This document shows positions 27,279-38,804 of a DNA stretch of 64,000 nt, piece by piece (the first letter of the stretch is position 1; every line of letters begins with the position of its first letter). This stretch comes from an uncultured Oligella sp. (lineage in GTDB: Bacteria; Pseudomonadota; Gammaproteobacteria; Burkholderiales; Burkholderiaceae_B): contig CANROD010000005.1 in NCBI GenBank assembly GCA_947632105.1, forward strand, positions 1-64,000. Reading direction: 5' to 3'. The notes under the pieces were generated by a model, which was not told the origin of the DNA, made no database searches, and worked only from the letters and a program-made list of their open reading frames with translations. The position numbers and the translations under genes are program-made.

Positions 27279-29984
27279 CTAAAGACTTAAGGTTTTGTTA
27301 ACAATTTCACGTAAATTTTTGGAAATGCTTTCTTGCGAGGCAATTTGTTCCAAAGCTTCCTTCATTAACGATCGATAGGGTTCTGCATAGTGGGTCCAGT
27401 TATCCAGGATACGTGCTAGACGTGCTGAGATCTCAGGGTTAAATTCATCAATCTGCAGTACCTGATCGGCCCAGAAAATATAGGATTTGCCATCGGGGCG
27501 ATGGAAACCACGAATATTGTTCATGCAGAACTGGAAGATTAAAGAGCGTGCTCGGTTTGGGTTAGTAAGATTAAAGGCAGGATGCGCCATTAATCCTTTG
27601 ATATGTTTCAACTCTGTTTGAGAGGATGAGGCCTGTAGGGCAAACCATTTATCAACGACTAGTGCATTATGCTGATATGACTCAAAAAACTTATTGAGAG
27701 GTAGGCAGTCGCAGCCCTCTTTATTGTAGTTAACCAAAGCAGAGAGTGCCGTTAGACGGTCGGTTATATTGTTTGCTTGTTCGAATTGAACTTCAGCAGT
27801 TTTCAATGCATTAGGGTCTTGTATGGCCACGAGTTGCTTTAATGCTAGGTTTTTAAGTTTGCGGCGACCAACCTCAATGGCGTTAACCTTGTAAGGGATA
27901 TCGACATTGAGTTCAATATAGTTGGACCACCATTGTTGTTGTAAGCGATAACCGATGTTGAACTCAAGCAGATCATAAGCCATTGCTAGTCGTTGCGGAT
28001 CAATATTGTCAATTTGTTCGAGCAGTATTTTGATACTTGGCAAAGCGAGTAGTTCACTACGATAAGCAGCATCTAAAGCTGGGTCAAGCAGGTTCTGTGA
28101 CCATAAATCAATGACTTTTGGATCAATTACTATAGTTTTGAAGTCATACGAACTCAGATCATTCAGCGCGTACAAACGTTTAATCTCATTGATAGCGATG
28201 ATTTGCACGGCCTCCCAACGATTGTAATGGTCACTGTCATGAGCCGCTAAGGTCATTAAGTCATCTTGACTGTAAGCGTAGTCAATAATGACTGGAGCGG
28301 AGAAGTTGCGCAAGATGGAGGGAATAGCATCGTTTGTCACGCGCTCTAAAACAAACTCCTGCTGCTCGTCCTTAAGATGGAATAGGGCCTCATCATAGTG
28401 ACCGCCATCAAACTCAAATGGTAACGCTTTACCATCTTTAGTTAGTAATGCGACAGAGATAGGAATATGAAATGGTAGCTTTTCAACATCAGCTTGTAAG
28501 GTTTCTACCCCAACCTTGGGGCAGCTTTGCTTCATCAAGAGTGTGAGTTGTTGCTTGTCAGCATCATAGCGGCTTTGGATTACTACTCTAGGAGTGCCGG
28601 CTTGACTATACCAACGTCTAAAGACACTTAAGTCAGCGTTAGCATGTTGCTGTTGATAGGCCCATTCCATTGCATTAACAAAATCATCACATGTAACGGC
28701 TTGGCCATCATACCGGCGGAAATACTCCTTAATTCCTTGCTGAAAAAGTTCTTCGCCCAAAATGGTATGTAACATGCGAATAACCTCAGCACCTTTTTCA
28801 TAAATCGTACTGGTGTAGAAATTGCTGATTTCTTCGTAGCTATTTGGACGAATAGGGTGAGACATGGGCCCAGCATCTTCAGGGAATTGATGTGCTTTCA
28901 AGAGACTGACATCGTTAATTCGCTTAACTGCACGTGCTGTTTTAGCCATGTCTTCAGTGAGGCCCATGCTCATCATATCAGCAGAGAATTCCTGCTCTCT
29001 AAATACAGTGAGGCCTTCTTTGAGGCTTAACTGAAACCAGTCGCGGCAGGTTACTCGATTGCCGGTCCAGTTATGGAAATACTCATGACCGATCACTGCT
29101 TCAATTGCGGCGTAGTTGGCATCGGTAGCAGTTTGTGGATTTGCCAGTACATAGGCAGTATTAAAAATATTTAACCCTTTGTTTTCCATTGCGCCCATAT
29201 TAAAATCGCTAACAGCGACAATCATAAAGCGATCTAAATCTAGGCTCAGGTCAAAGCGAGTCTCATCCCAGCGTATTGAGTTCTCAAGACTTTCGAGTGC
29301 CCATGCTGTTTGATCATAAGTACCTTTGTCACTATAAATTTGCAATAGCACCTCACGACCACCGGCGATTGTGCTAGTTTTTTCTCGTAAATCAAAGTCA
29401 CCAGCGACTAAGGCAAATAAGTAAGCTGGCTTTCTAAATGGATCGTGCCAGACAGCTTGATGATAACCATCGTCCAAATCCTTTTGATTTAGTAAATTAC
29501 CATTGGATAATAAAATAGGGTAGGTTTTTTTATCGGCGATAAGTGTGACCTCAAATTCGCTCATGACATCAGGTCTATCGGGATAAAAAGTAATGCGTCT
29601 AAAGCCTTCAGCTTCACATTGTGTATAAAAGTGGCCACCAGAACGGTATAAGCCCATCAATGTTTTGTTGTTTTCAGGATGATTGCGGCAAATAATACTT
29701 AGCGTAAAGTCACCAGAGCAGTTAAAAATAGTTAGACCGTTTTCATCTAAATGATAGTCGCTTGCTTTAAGGGCATTGTTATCAATTGAAACAGCTATCA
29801 GATCCAACTCTTCGCCATCTAGATACATGTCTTCGGCTATATTGCTCTTACTGTGTACCATAATTTGAGATGTTACTAATGTGCTTGTAGGCTCTAGATT
29901 GAACTTTAGAGCTACTTTTGTAATCTCAAAAGGGTAGGCTTGATAGTCTTCACGCAATATGGTGGTAGAGGTTTTTTCAGTCAT
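27279..29984 (-). CDS. pepN: Aminopeptidase N
   Basis: This 901-residue M1-family zinc metallopeptidase has the exopeptidase motif GAMEN (264-268), the zinc site HEYFH (300-304) and the distal Glu in KEGL (about 323). A DUF3458-type Ig-like domain and a helical C-terminal domain follow, as in E. coli PepN (870). It trims N-terminal residues from peptides in the cytoplasm. No signal peptide is seen. Its start region, MTEKTSTTILREDYQAYPF, matches family N-termini. Confidence 0.96.
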   Translation of the reverse strand: MTEKTSTTILREDYQAYPFEITKVALKFNLEPTSTLVTSQIMVHSKSNIAEDMYLDGEELDLIAVSIDNNALKASDYHLDENGLTIFNCSGDFTLSIICRNHPENNKTLMGLYRSGGHFYTQCEAEGFRRITFYPDRPDVMSEFEVTLIADKKTYPILLSNGNLLNQKDLDDGYHQAVWHDPFRKPAYLFALVAGDFDLREKTSTIAGGREVLLQIYSDKGTYDQTAWALESLENSIRWDETRFDLSLDLDRFMIVAVSDFNMGAMENKGLNIFNTAYVLANPQTATDANYAAIEAVIGHEYFHNWTGNRVTCRDWFQLSLKEGLTVFREQEFSADMMSMGLTEDMAKTARAVKRINDVSLLKAHQFPEDAGPMSHPIRPNSYEEISNFYTSTIYEKGAEVIRMLHTILGEELFQQGIKEYFRRYDGQAVTCDDFVNAMEWAYQQQHANADLSVFRRWYSQAGTPRVVIQSRYDADKQQLTLLMKQSCPKVGVETLQADVEKLPFHIPISVALLTKDGKALPFEFDGGHYDEALFHLKDEQQEFVLERVTNDAIPSILRNFSAPVIIDYAYSQDDLMTLAAHDSDHYNRWEAVQIIAINEIKRLYALNDLSSYDFKTIVIDPKVIDLWSQNLLDPALDAAYRSELLALPSIKILLEQIDNIDPQRLAMAYDLLEFNIGYRLQQQWWSNYIELNVDIPYKVNAIEVGRRKLKNLALKQLVAIQDPNALKTAEVQFEQANNITDRLTALSALVNYNKEGCDCLPLNKFFESYQHNALVVDKWFALQASSSQTELKHIKGLMAHPAFNLTNPNRARSLIFQFCMNNIRGFHRPDGKSYIFWADQVLQIDEFNPEISARLARILDNWTHYAEPYRSLMKEALEQIASQESISKNLREIVNKTLSL

Positions 29985-30152
29985 AACGTTACTCTATATG
30001 TGTTTAGTACCTTGTTCAATTCGTATATTATAGGTCAATGGTACAAACTACTAATTAATAGGGAATGTTTGTAGGACTATTTTTATAAAGACAGTATCCG
30101 CAGGTGGTGGATTTTTTACAATAAATGACATTCTGACTTTTAGGACAGAGCG

Positions 30153-30878
30153 ATGGGGTATTTGAATTTACTTAAAAGATGGCGTTTATTGCCAGCTTCT
30201 TTCGTGATATTTTTAAGTGCGTGTGCTACTAGTAATACCTTTACAGTGCAGCAAGAGGTATTTCAACAATTAGGTGGTGCGGCGCTGGGTGGGAGCTATG
30301 TGATTAAAGATTATCAGGGGCAGAGCTTAGAACGTAGTGCCTATGCTGAGCTATTACAACAAAATATGTTTCGTACTGGTTTATATCAGGCTACCTCAAC
30401 TAGTACCGCGGATTATTTAGTTGATTTTCATTATGCTCAAGATGAGCGTCAACGCTTAGTTAATGATTATTACTACGATCCGGTATTTGTGCCTTATTGG
30501 AACTATTATTATGGACGTAATGGGCGCGTTTATAGTAGGGTGAATTATTACACGCATTTTCAGCAGTATTCACAAGTGCGACAGGTTAATTATAATCATT
30601 ACAGCTTAAAAGTATTGATTAGTCGCCGCTCAGATAAACAGAGTGTATATCAGTCTACGGTAGTGGCAAATACTCAGTCTGCTATGGTTGAAGTGATGCC
30701 GTATTTAATGGCAGCTGTGTTTGACGGATACCCAGGTCAAAATGCACAAATTAGAGAGATTACTTTTGATTTAGATGCTCCTGGTGCCGGTTTAGGATTA
30801 CAGTCTAGTTTACAAACGCCAGAGAGTATGCAGTCTGAGGTTGAAGCAGCCGAAAGGTTGCCAGTTGGCTTACAATAG
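30153..30878 (+). CDS. DUF4136-like outer-membrane lipoprotein
   Basis: This 241-residue protein has an N-terminal lipoprotein signal with lipobox FLSAC (Cys at about 24). The mature part has QQEVFQQLGGAALGGSYVIKD, many Tyr residues in YDPVFVPYWNYYYGRNGRVYSR, and HYSLKVLISRRSDKQSVYQST with a late VMPYLMAAVFDGYPG, which looks like DUF4136. Residue after Cys is Ala, favouring outer-membrane sorting. Function unknown. It lies 42 bp upstream of tldD on the same strand. Confidence 0.8.
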   Translation: MGYLNLLKRWRLLPASFVIFLSACATSNTFTVQQEVFQQLGGAALGGSYVIKDYQGQSLERSAYAELLQQNMFRTGLYQATSTSTADYLVDFHYAQDERQRLVNDYYYDPVFVPYWNYYYGRNGRVYSRVNYYTHFQQYSQVRQVNYNHYSLKVLISRRSDKQSVYQSTVVANTQSAMVEVMPYLMAAVFDGYPGQNAQIREITFDLDAPGAGLGLQSSLQTPESMQSEVEAAERLPVGLQ

Positions 30879-30919
30879 CTGTAAGTTTCAAATCTGAAAG
30901 TTAAAAGAGTTACGTTTAA

Positions 30920-32422
30920 ATGAATTTAAAAACCGAAATTAAAGAGTCGCAGTTGGATAAACAGGTATTAGTACCAACAGTTGCAGGTTCTATGGAAATT
31001 GCAAAATCCCTTCTGTTGGATCAGTGGGGTTTGGATGAAGGCCACCTTGATAGTGCGATGGCCGAAATGTTTAGTCATCAAGTTGATTATGCTGACCTTT
31101 ACTTTGAGTATAGTAATAGTGAGAGCTGGTCACTTGATGAAGGTATTGTTAAGTCAGGCTCCTTTAATATTTCTCAGGGTGTGGGTGTGCGTGCCGTTGT
31201 TGATGAGAAAACGGCCTTTGCTTATTCTGATGTCCTGTCTCCACAAGCGTTGCTAGAGGCTGCCAGTACGGTCAAAACGATCGCTGACCACGGTCCACAA
31301 GACCGAGCTATTCGAATTCAAAGTAATCAAAGGATCGTACAGCAACTTTATGCACCACAGGATCCTTTGGATTCTATGAGTGCCGAGGAGAAAGTTGCCT
31401 TACTGGAACGAGTCGAGCAGATGGCGCGGGCACGCGATCCACGGGTTATCCAAGTGATGGCAAGTTTGGGGGCGAGTCGTGATGTGGTTTTAGTTGCTAC
31501 GAGTGATGGTCGTTTGGTAGCAGATGTGCGTCCATTAGTGCGTTTGTCAGTGAGTGTGATTGTTGAGCAGAGTGGTCGTCGTGAAAGCGCGTCAGCAGGT
31601 GGTGGTGGCCGCTTTGGGCTAAATTATTTTAGCGATAGTTTGATTGAAGAGTATGTTAGTCGAGCAGTGAGTGATGCGCTAGTCAATTTAGAGGCACGTC
31701 CGGCACCAGCTGGCCAAATGACTGTCGTGTTAGGTTCAGGTTGGCCTGGTATTTTATTGCACGAAGCGGTGGGTCATGGTCTTGAGGGTGACTTTAATCG
31801 TAAGGGTTCCAGTGTTTTTTCTGGACGCATTGGTGAGCAGGTCGCCTCAAAGGGCGTAACTGTTATTGATGATGGTACGATTGCCGATCGTCGTGGTTCA
31901 TTAAATGTTGATGATGAGGGTAACCCAACCCAGCACAATGTTCTAATTGAGGATGGCGTTTTAAAGGGATATATGCAGGACAGTCTTAATGCTCGTCTGA
32001 TGAAAACATCGGTAACTGGTAATGGTCGTCGTGAGTCTTATGCTCATTTGCCAATGCCGCGTATGACCAATACCTATATGCTTGCTGGTGATAAAACACG
32101 CGAAGAGATTATTGCATCAGTAGAGGATGGCCTTTATGCAGAAAACTTTGGCGGTGGTCAGGTCGATATTACTAGTGGCAAGTTTGTTTTCTCTGCTTCC
32201 GTTGCTTATCGAATCGAAAATGGCAAAATTACTTACCCAGTTAAAGGTGCTACGCTGATAGGTAGCGGCATTGAGGCGATGAACAGAGTATCAATGATTG
32301 GTAATGACCTTAGTTTAGATCCAGGTGTTGGTACATGTGGCAAAGAAGGTCAAAGTGTTCCTGTCGGTGTGGGGATGCCGACTATTCGTATTGATGGTTT
32401 AACTGTAGGTGGTACAGCATAG
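30920..32422 (+). CDS. tldD: Metalloprotease TldD
   Basis: This 500-residue U62-family protease subunit has the HExxxH motif HEAVGH (281-286) within [30 protein letters not shown], and a late [28 protein letters not shown] typical of TldD. With TldE/PmbA it cleaves unfolded peptides, as in microcin B17 maturation and CcdA degradation. The N-terminal stretch before [15 protein letters not shown] is longer than in E. coli TldD (481). No tldE is in the window. Confidence 0.95.
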   Translation: MNLKTEIKESQLDKQVLVPTVAGSMEIAKSLLLDQWGLDEGHLDSAMAEMFSHQVDYADLYFEYSNSESWSLDEGIVKSGSFNISQGVGVRAVVDEKTAFAYSDVLSPQALLEAASTVKTIADHGPQDRAIRIQSNQRIVQQLYAPQDPLDSMSAEEKVALLERVEQMARARDPRVIQVMASLGASRDVVLVATSDGRLVADVRPLVRLSVSVIVEQSGRRESASAGGGGRFGLNYFSDSLIEEYVSRAVSDALVNLEARPAPAGQMTVVLGSGWPGILLHEAVGHGLEGDFNRKGSSVFSGRIGEQVASKGVTVIDDGTIADRRGSLNVDDEGNPTQHNVLIEDGVLKGYMQDSLNARLMKTSVTGNGRRESYAHLPMPRMTNTYMLAGDKTREEIIASVEDGLYAENFGGGQVDITSGKFVFSASVAYRIENGKITYPVKGATLIGSGIEAMNRVSMIGNDLSLDPGVGTCGKEGQSVPVGVGMPTIRIDGLTVGGTA

Positions 32423-32533
32423 TTTCTCATAAAAGGGCGCATATTATGCTTTTGTGTATTATGTTGCAATACAATATAACTAAGCTTGTAAATAGTTATC
32501 AGTTTAAAAATTTAGAAAGTTGGAGTAGCAAAG

Positions 32534-33598
32534 GTGTCTTACAATACCGATGATTTACGTATTGCCGAAATTAGCGAATTAACCCCACCGTCACATTTGA
32601 TGAGAGAGTTTCCTTGCTCCTCTAATATTTCTAGCGTGGTTCATGCGTCACGTCAGGCAATTCATGATATTTTATATGATAAAGATGATCGTATTTTAGT
32701 AGTTGTAGGTCCTTGTTCGATCCACGACACTAAAGCAGCCTTAGAATATGCTGATTTATTGAAAGTTGCCCGTGATAAGTTTAAGGGTGAGCTTGAGGTT
32801 GTGATGCGGGTGTATTTTGAAAAGCCACGCACGACTGTTGGCTGGAAGGGCCTGATTAATGACCCTGATTTGGATTCTAGTTTTAACATCAATAAGGGCT
32901 TGCGCATTGGCCGTCAGTTGCTTCTAGATATTAACGCTAAGGGCTTGCCGGCAGGCTGTGAGTTCTTGGACATGATTAGCCCACAGTATATGGCTGATTT
33001 AGTGTCATGGGGGGCCATTGGCGCTCGTACCACTGAAAGTCAGGTTCACCGTGAACTCTCATCTGGTCTGTCTTGTCCAGTTGGCTTTAAAAATGGTACT
33101 GATGGTAATGTTAAAATTGCTGTTGATGCGGTACAAGCGGCTTCGCGTCCTCATAATTTTTTGTCTGTGACTAAGGGTGGCCATTCTGCTATTGTAAGAA
33201 CACGTGGTAACGAGGATTGTCATATCATCTTGCGTGGTGGTAATGATGGCCCTAACTATAGCGCTGAGTATGTTGAGGCTGCAGCCAAAGTGATTGAGAA
33301 ATCAGGCCTTACACCTAAGATCATGGTGGATGCTAGTCATGCTAATAGTTCTAAAAAGCCTGAAAATCAGCCTATTGTGATGGATGATGTAGCACAACAA
33401 ATTGAATCTGGCGATGAGCGTATTTGCGGTGTGATGGTTGAAAGCCATCTAGTTGCGGGGCGTCAGGATCAGGTTGAAGGTCAAGAGCTTGTATATGGTC
33501 AGAGTATTACTGATGGCTGCATTGATTGGCCAACCACTGAAAAAGTGTTAGAGCGATTAGCTGCAGCAGTTGCAACTCGCCGTCAAAAAAAGGCTTAA
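32534..33598 (+). CDS. aroG: 3-deoxy-7-phosphoheptulonate synthase class I (AroF/AroG/AroH type)
   Basis: This 354-residue DAHP synthase catalyses the first step of the aromatic amino acid pathway. Motifs are LVVVGPCSIHD, VVMRVYFEKPRTTVGWKGLINDP split over the PEP and E4P sites, LDMISPQYMADLVSWGAIGARTTESQVHRELSSG and MVDASHANSSKKP. The start is GTG at 32534 with GGAG eight bases upstream. Feedback specificity (Tyr, Phe or Trp) cannot be read with confidence, so the symbol is for the family. A strong terminator follows. Confidence 0.93.
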   Translation: MSYNTDDLRIAEISELTPPSHLMREFPCSSNISSVVHASRQAIHDILYDKDDRILVVVGPCSIHDTKAALEYADLLKVARDKFKGELEVVMRVYFEKPRTTVGWKGLINDPDLDSSFNINKGLRIGRQLLLDINAKGLPAGCEFLDMISPQYMADLVSWGAIGARTTESQVHRELSSGLSCPVGFKNGTDGNVKIAVDAVQAASRPHNFLSVTKGGHSAIVRTRGNEDCHIILRGGNDGPNYSAEYVEAAAKVIEKSGLTPKIMVDASHANSSKKPENQPIVMDDVAQQIESGDERICGVMVESHLVAGRQDQVEGQELVYGQSITDGCIDWPTTEKVLERLAAAVATRRQKKA

Positions 33599-33649
33599 TT
33601 GCAGCGCAAATATAGCCCTAATTTAGCATAAGTTTTTTTGATTTATGTA

Positions 33650-33689
33650 AAAATGGCTAAGTGGTTCATAGTAGTCACTTAGCCATTTT
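33650..33689. terminator. Terminator after the DAHP synthase gene
   Basis: A 14-bp stem AAAATGGCTAAGTG (33650-33663) / CACTTAGCCATTTT (33676-33689) with a 12-nt loop is followed by ATTTTAATTT. Confidence 0.88.
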
Positions 33690-33711
33690 ATTTTAATTTA
33701 TAAAGAAATAA

Positions 33712-34830
33712 ATGAATAATTCCCCAGCACCTTTAAATGGCAAACGCGTCGTTATTGGTCTGTCAGGGGGCGTGGACTCATCGGTCAGTGCTTGGTTACT
33801 TAAGCAACAGGGCTATGATGTTGTTGGTCTTTTTATGAAAAACTGGGAAGACGACGACACGGATGAGTATTGCTCCACTCGTCAGGACCTCTTAGATGCG
33901 GTCAGCGTTGCCGATTTATTAGGTATAGAAATAGAAGCAGTCAACTTCTCAAGTGAGTATAAGGATCGGGTATTCTCTGAGTTTTTGCGTGAGTATTCTG
34001 CAGGTCGTACGCCTAATCCAGATGTGCTTTGCAATGCCGAAATTAAGTTTAAAGCCTTTTTAGATCATGCGATGTCGCTAGGTGCAGATCATATTGCTAC
34101 CGGTCATTATGCACGTGTGCGTCAGGTTGATGGGGCTAATGGTCCTGAGTTTCAATTGTTAAAGGGTCTTGACCCATCTAAGGACCAAAGCTATTTCCTA
34201 CACCGCTTAAATCAAGCGCAATTAAGCAAAACCTTATTCCCTTTAGGTGAGCTGCATAAGAGCAGAGTACGTGAAATTGCGGAGGAGCTTAAACTACCTA
34301 ATGCCGCTAAAAAGGATTCCACCGGCATTTGCTTTATCGGTGAGCGTCCATTTCGAGAGTTTTTAAACCGTTATTTGCCTACTAAACCGGGTCCTATGGT
34401 GACCGATACAGGTGATGTATTGGGGCAGCATATGGGCTTATCGTTTTATACCTTAGGCCAGCGTAAAGGCTTGGGTATAGGTGGTGTTAAAAATTACCAG
34501 AGTGAAGACGGTACGGCGCCGGCTTGGTTCGTTGCTCGCAAGGACTTAGAAAACAATACATTATACGTGGTCAATGGCCATGACCATCCTTGGTTAATGA
34601 GCGATGAATTGGTCGCTGAGGATGTGAGCTGGATTGCCGGCTATGCGCCAGAGGTTGCGATGTATTCGGCTAAATCACGTTATCGACAAGCTGATGTGCC
34701 ATGTCGGCTTGAATTAACAGGCAATGGCTTTAAGCTAAACTTCCCCGAGCCACAATGGGCCGTTACTCCTGGTCAGTCAGCAGTATTATATGATGGGGAT
34801 GTGTGCTTAGGCGGCGGTATTATTTTTTAA
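33712..34830 (+). CDS. mnmA: tRNA-specific 2-thiouridylase MnmA
   Basis: This 372-residue enzyme adds sulfur to U34 of tRNA-Lys, -Glu and -Gln. It has the PP-loop SGGVDSS (18-24), the MnmA insert [14 protein letters not shown], catalytic cysteines Cys107 (NPDVLCN) and Cys207 (DSTGICFIG), and KDQSYFL. Length matches E. coli MnmA (368). Start ATG at 33712 lies close to the upstream terminator, so its promoter is compact. purB follows 16 bp downstream. Confidence 0.97.
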   Translation: MNNSPAPLNGKRVVIGLSGGVDSSVSAWLLKQQGYDVVGLFMKNWEDDDTDEYCSTRQDLLDAVSVADLLGIEIEAVNFSSEYKDRVFSEFLREYSAGRTPNPDVLCNAEIKFKAFLDHAMSLGADHIATGHYARVRQVDGANGPEFQLLKGLDPSKDQSYFLHRLNQAQLSKTLFPLGELHKSRVREIAEELKLPNAAKKDSTGICFIGERPFREFLNRYLPTKPGPMVTDTGDVLGQHMGLSFYTLGQRKGLGIGGVKNYQSEDGTAPAWFVARKDLENNTLYVVNGHDHPWLMSDELVAEDVSWIAGYAPEVAMYSAKSRYRQADVPCRLELTGNGFKLNFPEPQWAVTPGQSAVLYDGDVCLGGGIIF

Positions 34831-34843
34831 CTTATTTATTTAG

Positions 34844-36229
<1,386 letters not shown>

Positions 36230-36252
36230 TGTTAGAGCTTAGTTAGTCATGA

Positions 36253-36291
36253 AGCCGATAGTTATTGCTTTTCGTAACTGTCGGCTTTTTT
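36253..36291 (+). terminator. Terminator after purB
   Basis: A 12-bp stem AGCCGATAGTTA (36253-36264) / TAACTGTCGGCT (36275-36286) with one T-G pair and a 10-nt loop is followed by TTTTTTG. Confidence 0.9.
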
Positions 36292-36386
36292 GTCAGGGAA
36301 AAGTAAAGTGTTTGATATATATTAGGTATACCTTAAGCAATGCTTTATGCTACTGTTTGTAATAGAATTGATAGGTAGAGAGAATT

Positions 36387-36845
36387 ATGATTAAAAAGTT
36401 ATTATGTACGCTTGCTTTGGCTGTTACCTGTACTTTCGCAGTGGCACCTGTGCATGCAGATATTCATCTTGAACGTGTTGAAGATGCGATTGAATACAGG
36501 CAAGCGGCTTTTGTTTTAATGAGTGATTATTTTGATGGCCGTTTAGGTCCAGTCGTGCGTGGTGAGGTGGATTTTAACGTGGAGAAGGTTTCAAATAATA
36601 TTGAAGTACTAAAAGTTCTTGTTAATTTGCCGTGGGCAGGTTTTGGCGAAGGGACTGAAGGCGGTTACTCTGAAGACTCTCTTTGGATCAATAAAGTTGA
36701 TTTTGATAATAAAGCTCAAGCTTCTATTGTTGCTGTTGCCGTGTTAGAAGAGGCTGCTGAGAGTGGTGATTTGAAAAAGTTTAAAGCGGCTTTTGCTAAT
36801 ACGGCTAAGTCCTGTAAGACTTGTCATGATAGTTATAGAAAATAA
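36387..36845 (+). CDS. Cytochrome c' (class II c-type cytochrome)
   Basis: This 152-residue protein has a Sec signal peptide (cleavage about VHA-DIHL, residue 24) and the C-terminal haem motif CKTCH followed by DSYRK, the hallmark of class II cytochromes c'. The mature part is a four-helix bundle by its helical pattern (EYRQAAFVLMSDYF, NNIEVLKVLVNLPWAGF). Cytochromes c' bind NO/CO and protect against nitrosative stress. It is transcribed alone and flanked by terminators; no c-type maturation genes are near. Confidence 0.9.
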   Translation: MIKKLLCTLALAVTCTFAVAPVHADIHLERVEDAIEYRQAAFVLMSDYFDGRLGPVVRGEVDFNVEKVSNNIEVLKVLVNLPWAGFGEGTEGGYSEDSLWINKVDFDNKAQASIVAVAVLEEAAESGDLKKFKAAFANTAKSCKTCHDSYRK

Positions 36846-36871
36846 GCTATAGCTTTAAAAATGGTTATAAC

Positions 36872-36911
36872 AACATGGGTGCCGTATTTTTAATGGCACC
36901 CATGTTTTTTT
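36872..36911. terminator. Terminator between the cytochrome c' gene and the atoE-type gene
   Basis: A 12-bp stem AACATGGGTGCC (36872-36883) / GGCACCCATGTT (36895-36906) is followed by a T run on the plus strand. It serves the cytochrome gene and possibly the convergent transporter gene. Confidence 0.88.
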
Positions 36912-36919
36912 GAATTTAC

Positions 36920-38245
36920 TTAGTAAATAAAGTAGAAAACGCTTGTAATGATAATTCCCGATAGGATTAAGTTAAAGACGCAGAATCCCATAATATCACG
37001 GGCTTTTAAGCCTGCAATGGCTAGTGCAGGTAAGGCCCAGAATGGCTGAATCATATTGGTCCAAGAGTCACCCCAAGCAATGCTCATAGCCATTTTGGCC
37101 TGATCGAGATTGGCGCCCATGGCATTCATTTGGTTGACCGCTTCGATCATGACAGGTGCCTGGACAGCCCATTGGCCACCACCGCTAGGAATGAAAAAGT
37201 TAACTAATCCAGCGCTTAGGAAGGATAAAACATAGAAGTTGTTTTCGCTGGCAATACTGACAAAGCCATTGGTAATAGCAGCAGCTAAACCGGATTGAGT
37301 CATCATTGCCATGATCGCAGCATAGAATGGGAATTGAATTAAAATTGGTCCGACCGCTCGGACAGAATCATCGACTGCATTCAGGAAGTTCTTGGGTGTA
37401 CCGTGTAGTACAATTGCTGCAAAGAAGAAGATAAAGTTAATGATGTTTAGGTTTAAACTGCCACCCTTGATAAAGTAGCCGATGATATAGGCCCAACCTA
37501 GCACTCCAATAATAATATTCAACAGGCTGCTGTGCTCTAAACGTTCGGCTGGCGTCATCTTTTCAGGCTTAGGGTCATGTTTTGGTTCGACTAATAACTT
37601 AGGGTCGACAATGACTCGCTCTTCCTTTGACGGGTGCATGAAGTAGCAAAGCAGTGGAATCGTAACTAAAAGAGCAATACAAATGAGAATGTTGCCAGTG
37701 GAAAAGAGTGTCTGGCTAATTGGAATCACACCGATTTGAGATTCATAGGGATGAGCAGCTGTAGCGATGCTCAGTGGAATCGATCCTGCGATACCACCAT
37801 GCCAAAGTAAGAAGCCACTATAAGCACTGGCGATTAATAAGCGATAGTCAGTGTCATTTCGTTGTCTGGCAACCTCTCTTGCGATTAAGGCACCAAGAAC
37901 TAAACCAAAACCCCAGTTAAACCAACAAGCAATTGAGCTAATGGCGGCGACCATGATGATAGCTGAGCCTGCAGATTTAGGCATTTTAGCTAAAGACACT
38001 AGGATTTTTTTAAAGAATGGGCTTTTAGCCATTACTGAACCGCACAATAAGACCATGGTCATTTGTACGGTAAAGGCCATTAGACTCCAAAATCCACTAC
38101 CAAAAGAGTCCACTACATTGAGCGGTGCGTTGTTGGTAATAGAGCTTAGGATAAAGACAATAAGTGCTAATAAAATAACAAAGATGTAAGCGTCGGGTAA
38201 GTAACGCTCCATTAGGCGGGTTGAAATGCGTATTAAAAACTTCAT
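36920..38245 (-). CDS. atoE: Short-chain fatty acid transporter, AtoE family
   Basis: This 441-residue polytopic inner-membrane protein begins LIRISTRLMERYLPDAYIFVILLAL and carries ISSIACWFNWGFGLVLGALIARE, FLLWHGGIAGSIPLSIAT and the late SGGGQWAVQAPVMIEA and AWGDSWTNMIQPFWALP motifs of AtoE. The E. coli protein imports acetoacetate/butyrate-type short-chain acids; the length matches (440). No ato catabolic genes lie beside it, so the substrate is inferred from family only. Confidence 0.88.
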   Translation of the reverse strand: MKFLIRISTRLMERYLPDAYIFVILLALIVFILSSITNNAPLNVVDSFGSGFWSLMAFTVQMTMVLLCGSVMAKSPFFKKILVSLAKMPKSAGSAIIMVAAISSIACWFNWGFGLVLGALIAREVARQRNDTDYRLLIASAYSGFLLWHGGIAGSIPLSIATAAHPYESQIGVIPISQTLFSTGNILICIALLVTIPLLCYFMHPSKEERVIVDPKLLVEPKHDPKPEKMTPAERLEHSSLLNIIIGVLGWAYIIGYFIKGGSLNLNIINFIFFFAAIVLHGTPKNFLNAVDDSVRAVGPILIQFPFYAAIMAMMTQSGLAAAITNGFVSIASENNFYVLSFLSAGLVNFFIPSGGGQWAVQAPVMIEAVNQMNAMGANLDQAKMAMSIAWGDSWTNMIQPFWALPALAIAGLKARDIMGFCVFNLILSGIIITSVFYFIY

Positions 38246-38515
38246 CTCGGACTTCCCCTTTGAAGTGTGGTTAAAATTTCAAAAACTTTCGGTGCTATTT
38301 TGTCACAGCTATGTCTGGCATTAAAGAAAAATTTTGATAATGAGGGTTGATGCCTACATGCCTTATAATTTATGTGCAAACTTATGGCGTTTTTTATTGA
38401 GTTTTCATAGTAAAGTGATAAGATTAACTGTTCACTTAAAAGAACAAATTACATTAATTTAAGCTTATAATAATTTAACTCGTTAACTATAAGTATAGTT
38501 TTTAAGGGGAAGTCC

Positions 38516-38659
38516 ATGAAATTAGATCGTTTAACCAGAGTTTTCTTGTTGGTATGCTGCTTAGCGGGTGTTGCTTTCGTTAGCGGTTGTAATACGATAG
38601 AGGGCGCTGGAAAAGATATTCAAGAAGGTGGTGAGGCTATTGAGCGAGCTGCGGAGTAG
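38516..38659 (+). CDS. Entericidin A/B-family small lipoprotein
   Basis: This 47-residue protein, MKLDRLTRVFLLVCCLAGV followed by AFVSGCNTIEGAGKDIQEGGEAIERAAE in two adjoining blocks, is too short to have been listed by most gene finders. It has a lipobox ending VSGC (Cys25) and the CNTxxGxGKDIQxGGxAI pattern of entericidins, small membrane lipoproteins linked to programmed lysis (EcnB) and its antidote (EcnA). AAGGGG precedes the ATG. Only one copy is present, so toxin and antidote roles cannot be assigned. A terminator follows. Confidence 0.9.
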   Translation: MKLDRLTRVFLLVCCLAGVAFVSGCNTIEGAGKDIQEGGEAIERAAE

Positions 38660-38690
38660 TCAAAGCACTAATCAGTTAGTAATCAATTTG

Positions 38691-38726
38691 CCGGTGCAAC
38701 ACTAAGATGTCGCACCGGTTTTCTTT
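38691..38726 (+). terminator. Terminator after the entericidin-like gene
   Basis: Stem CCGGTGC (38691-38697) / GCACCGG (38712-38718), with a possible inner ACA/TGT pairing, is followed by TTTTCTTTG. Confidence 0.8.
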
Positions 38727-38804
38727 GTCCGGCATTAAGCTAAGTCAGTCCTATGTTAAAATTATTCTTTTATTAGTCTGATAGTTAAATCAAGGAATTG
38801 TATT

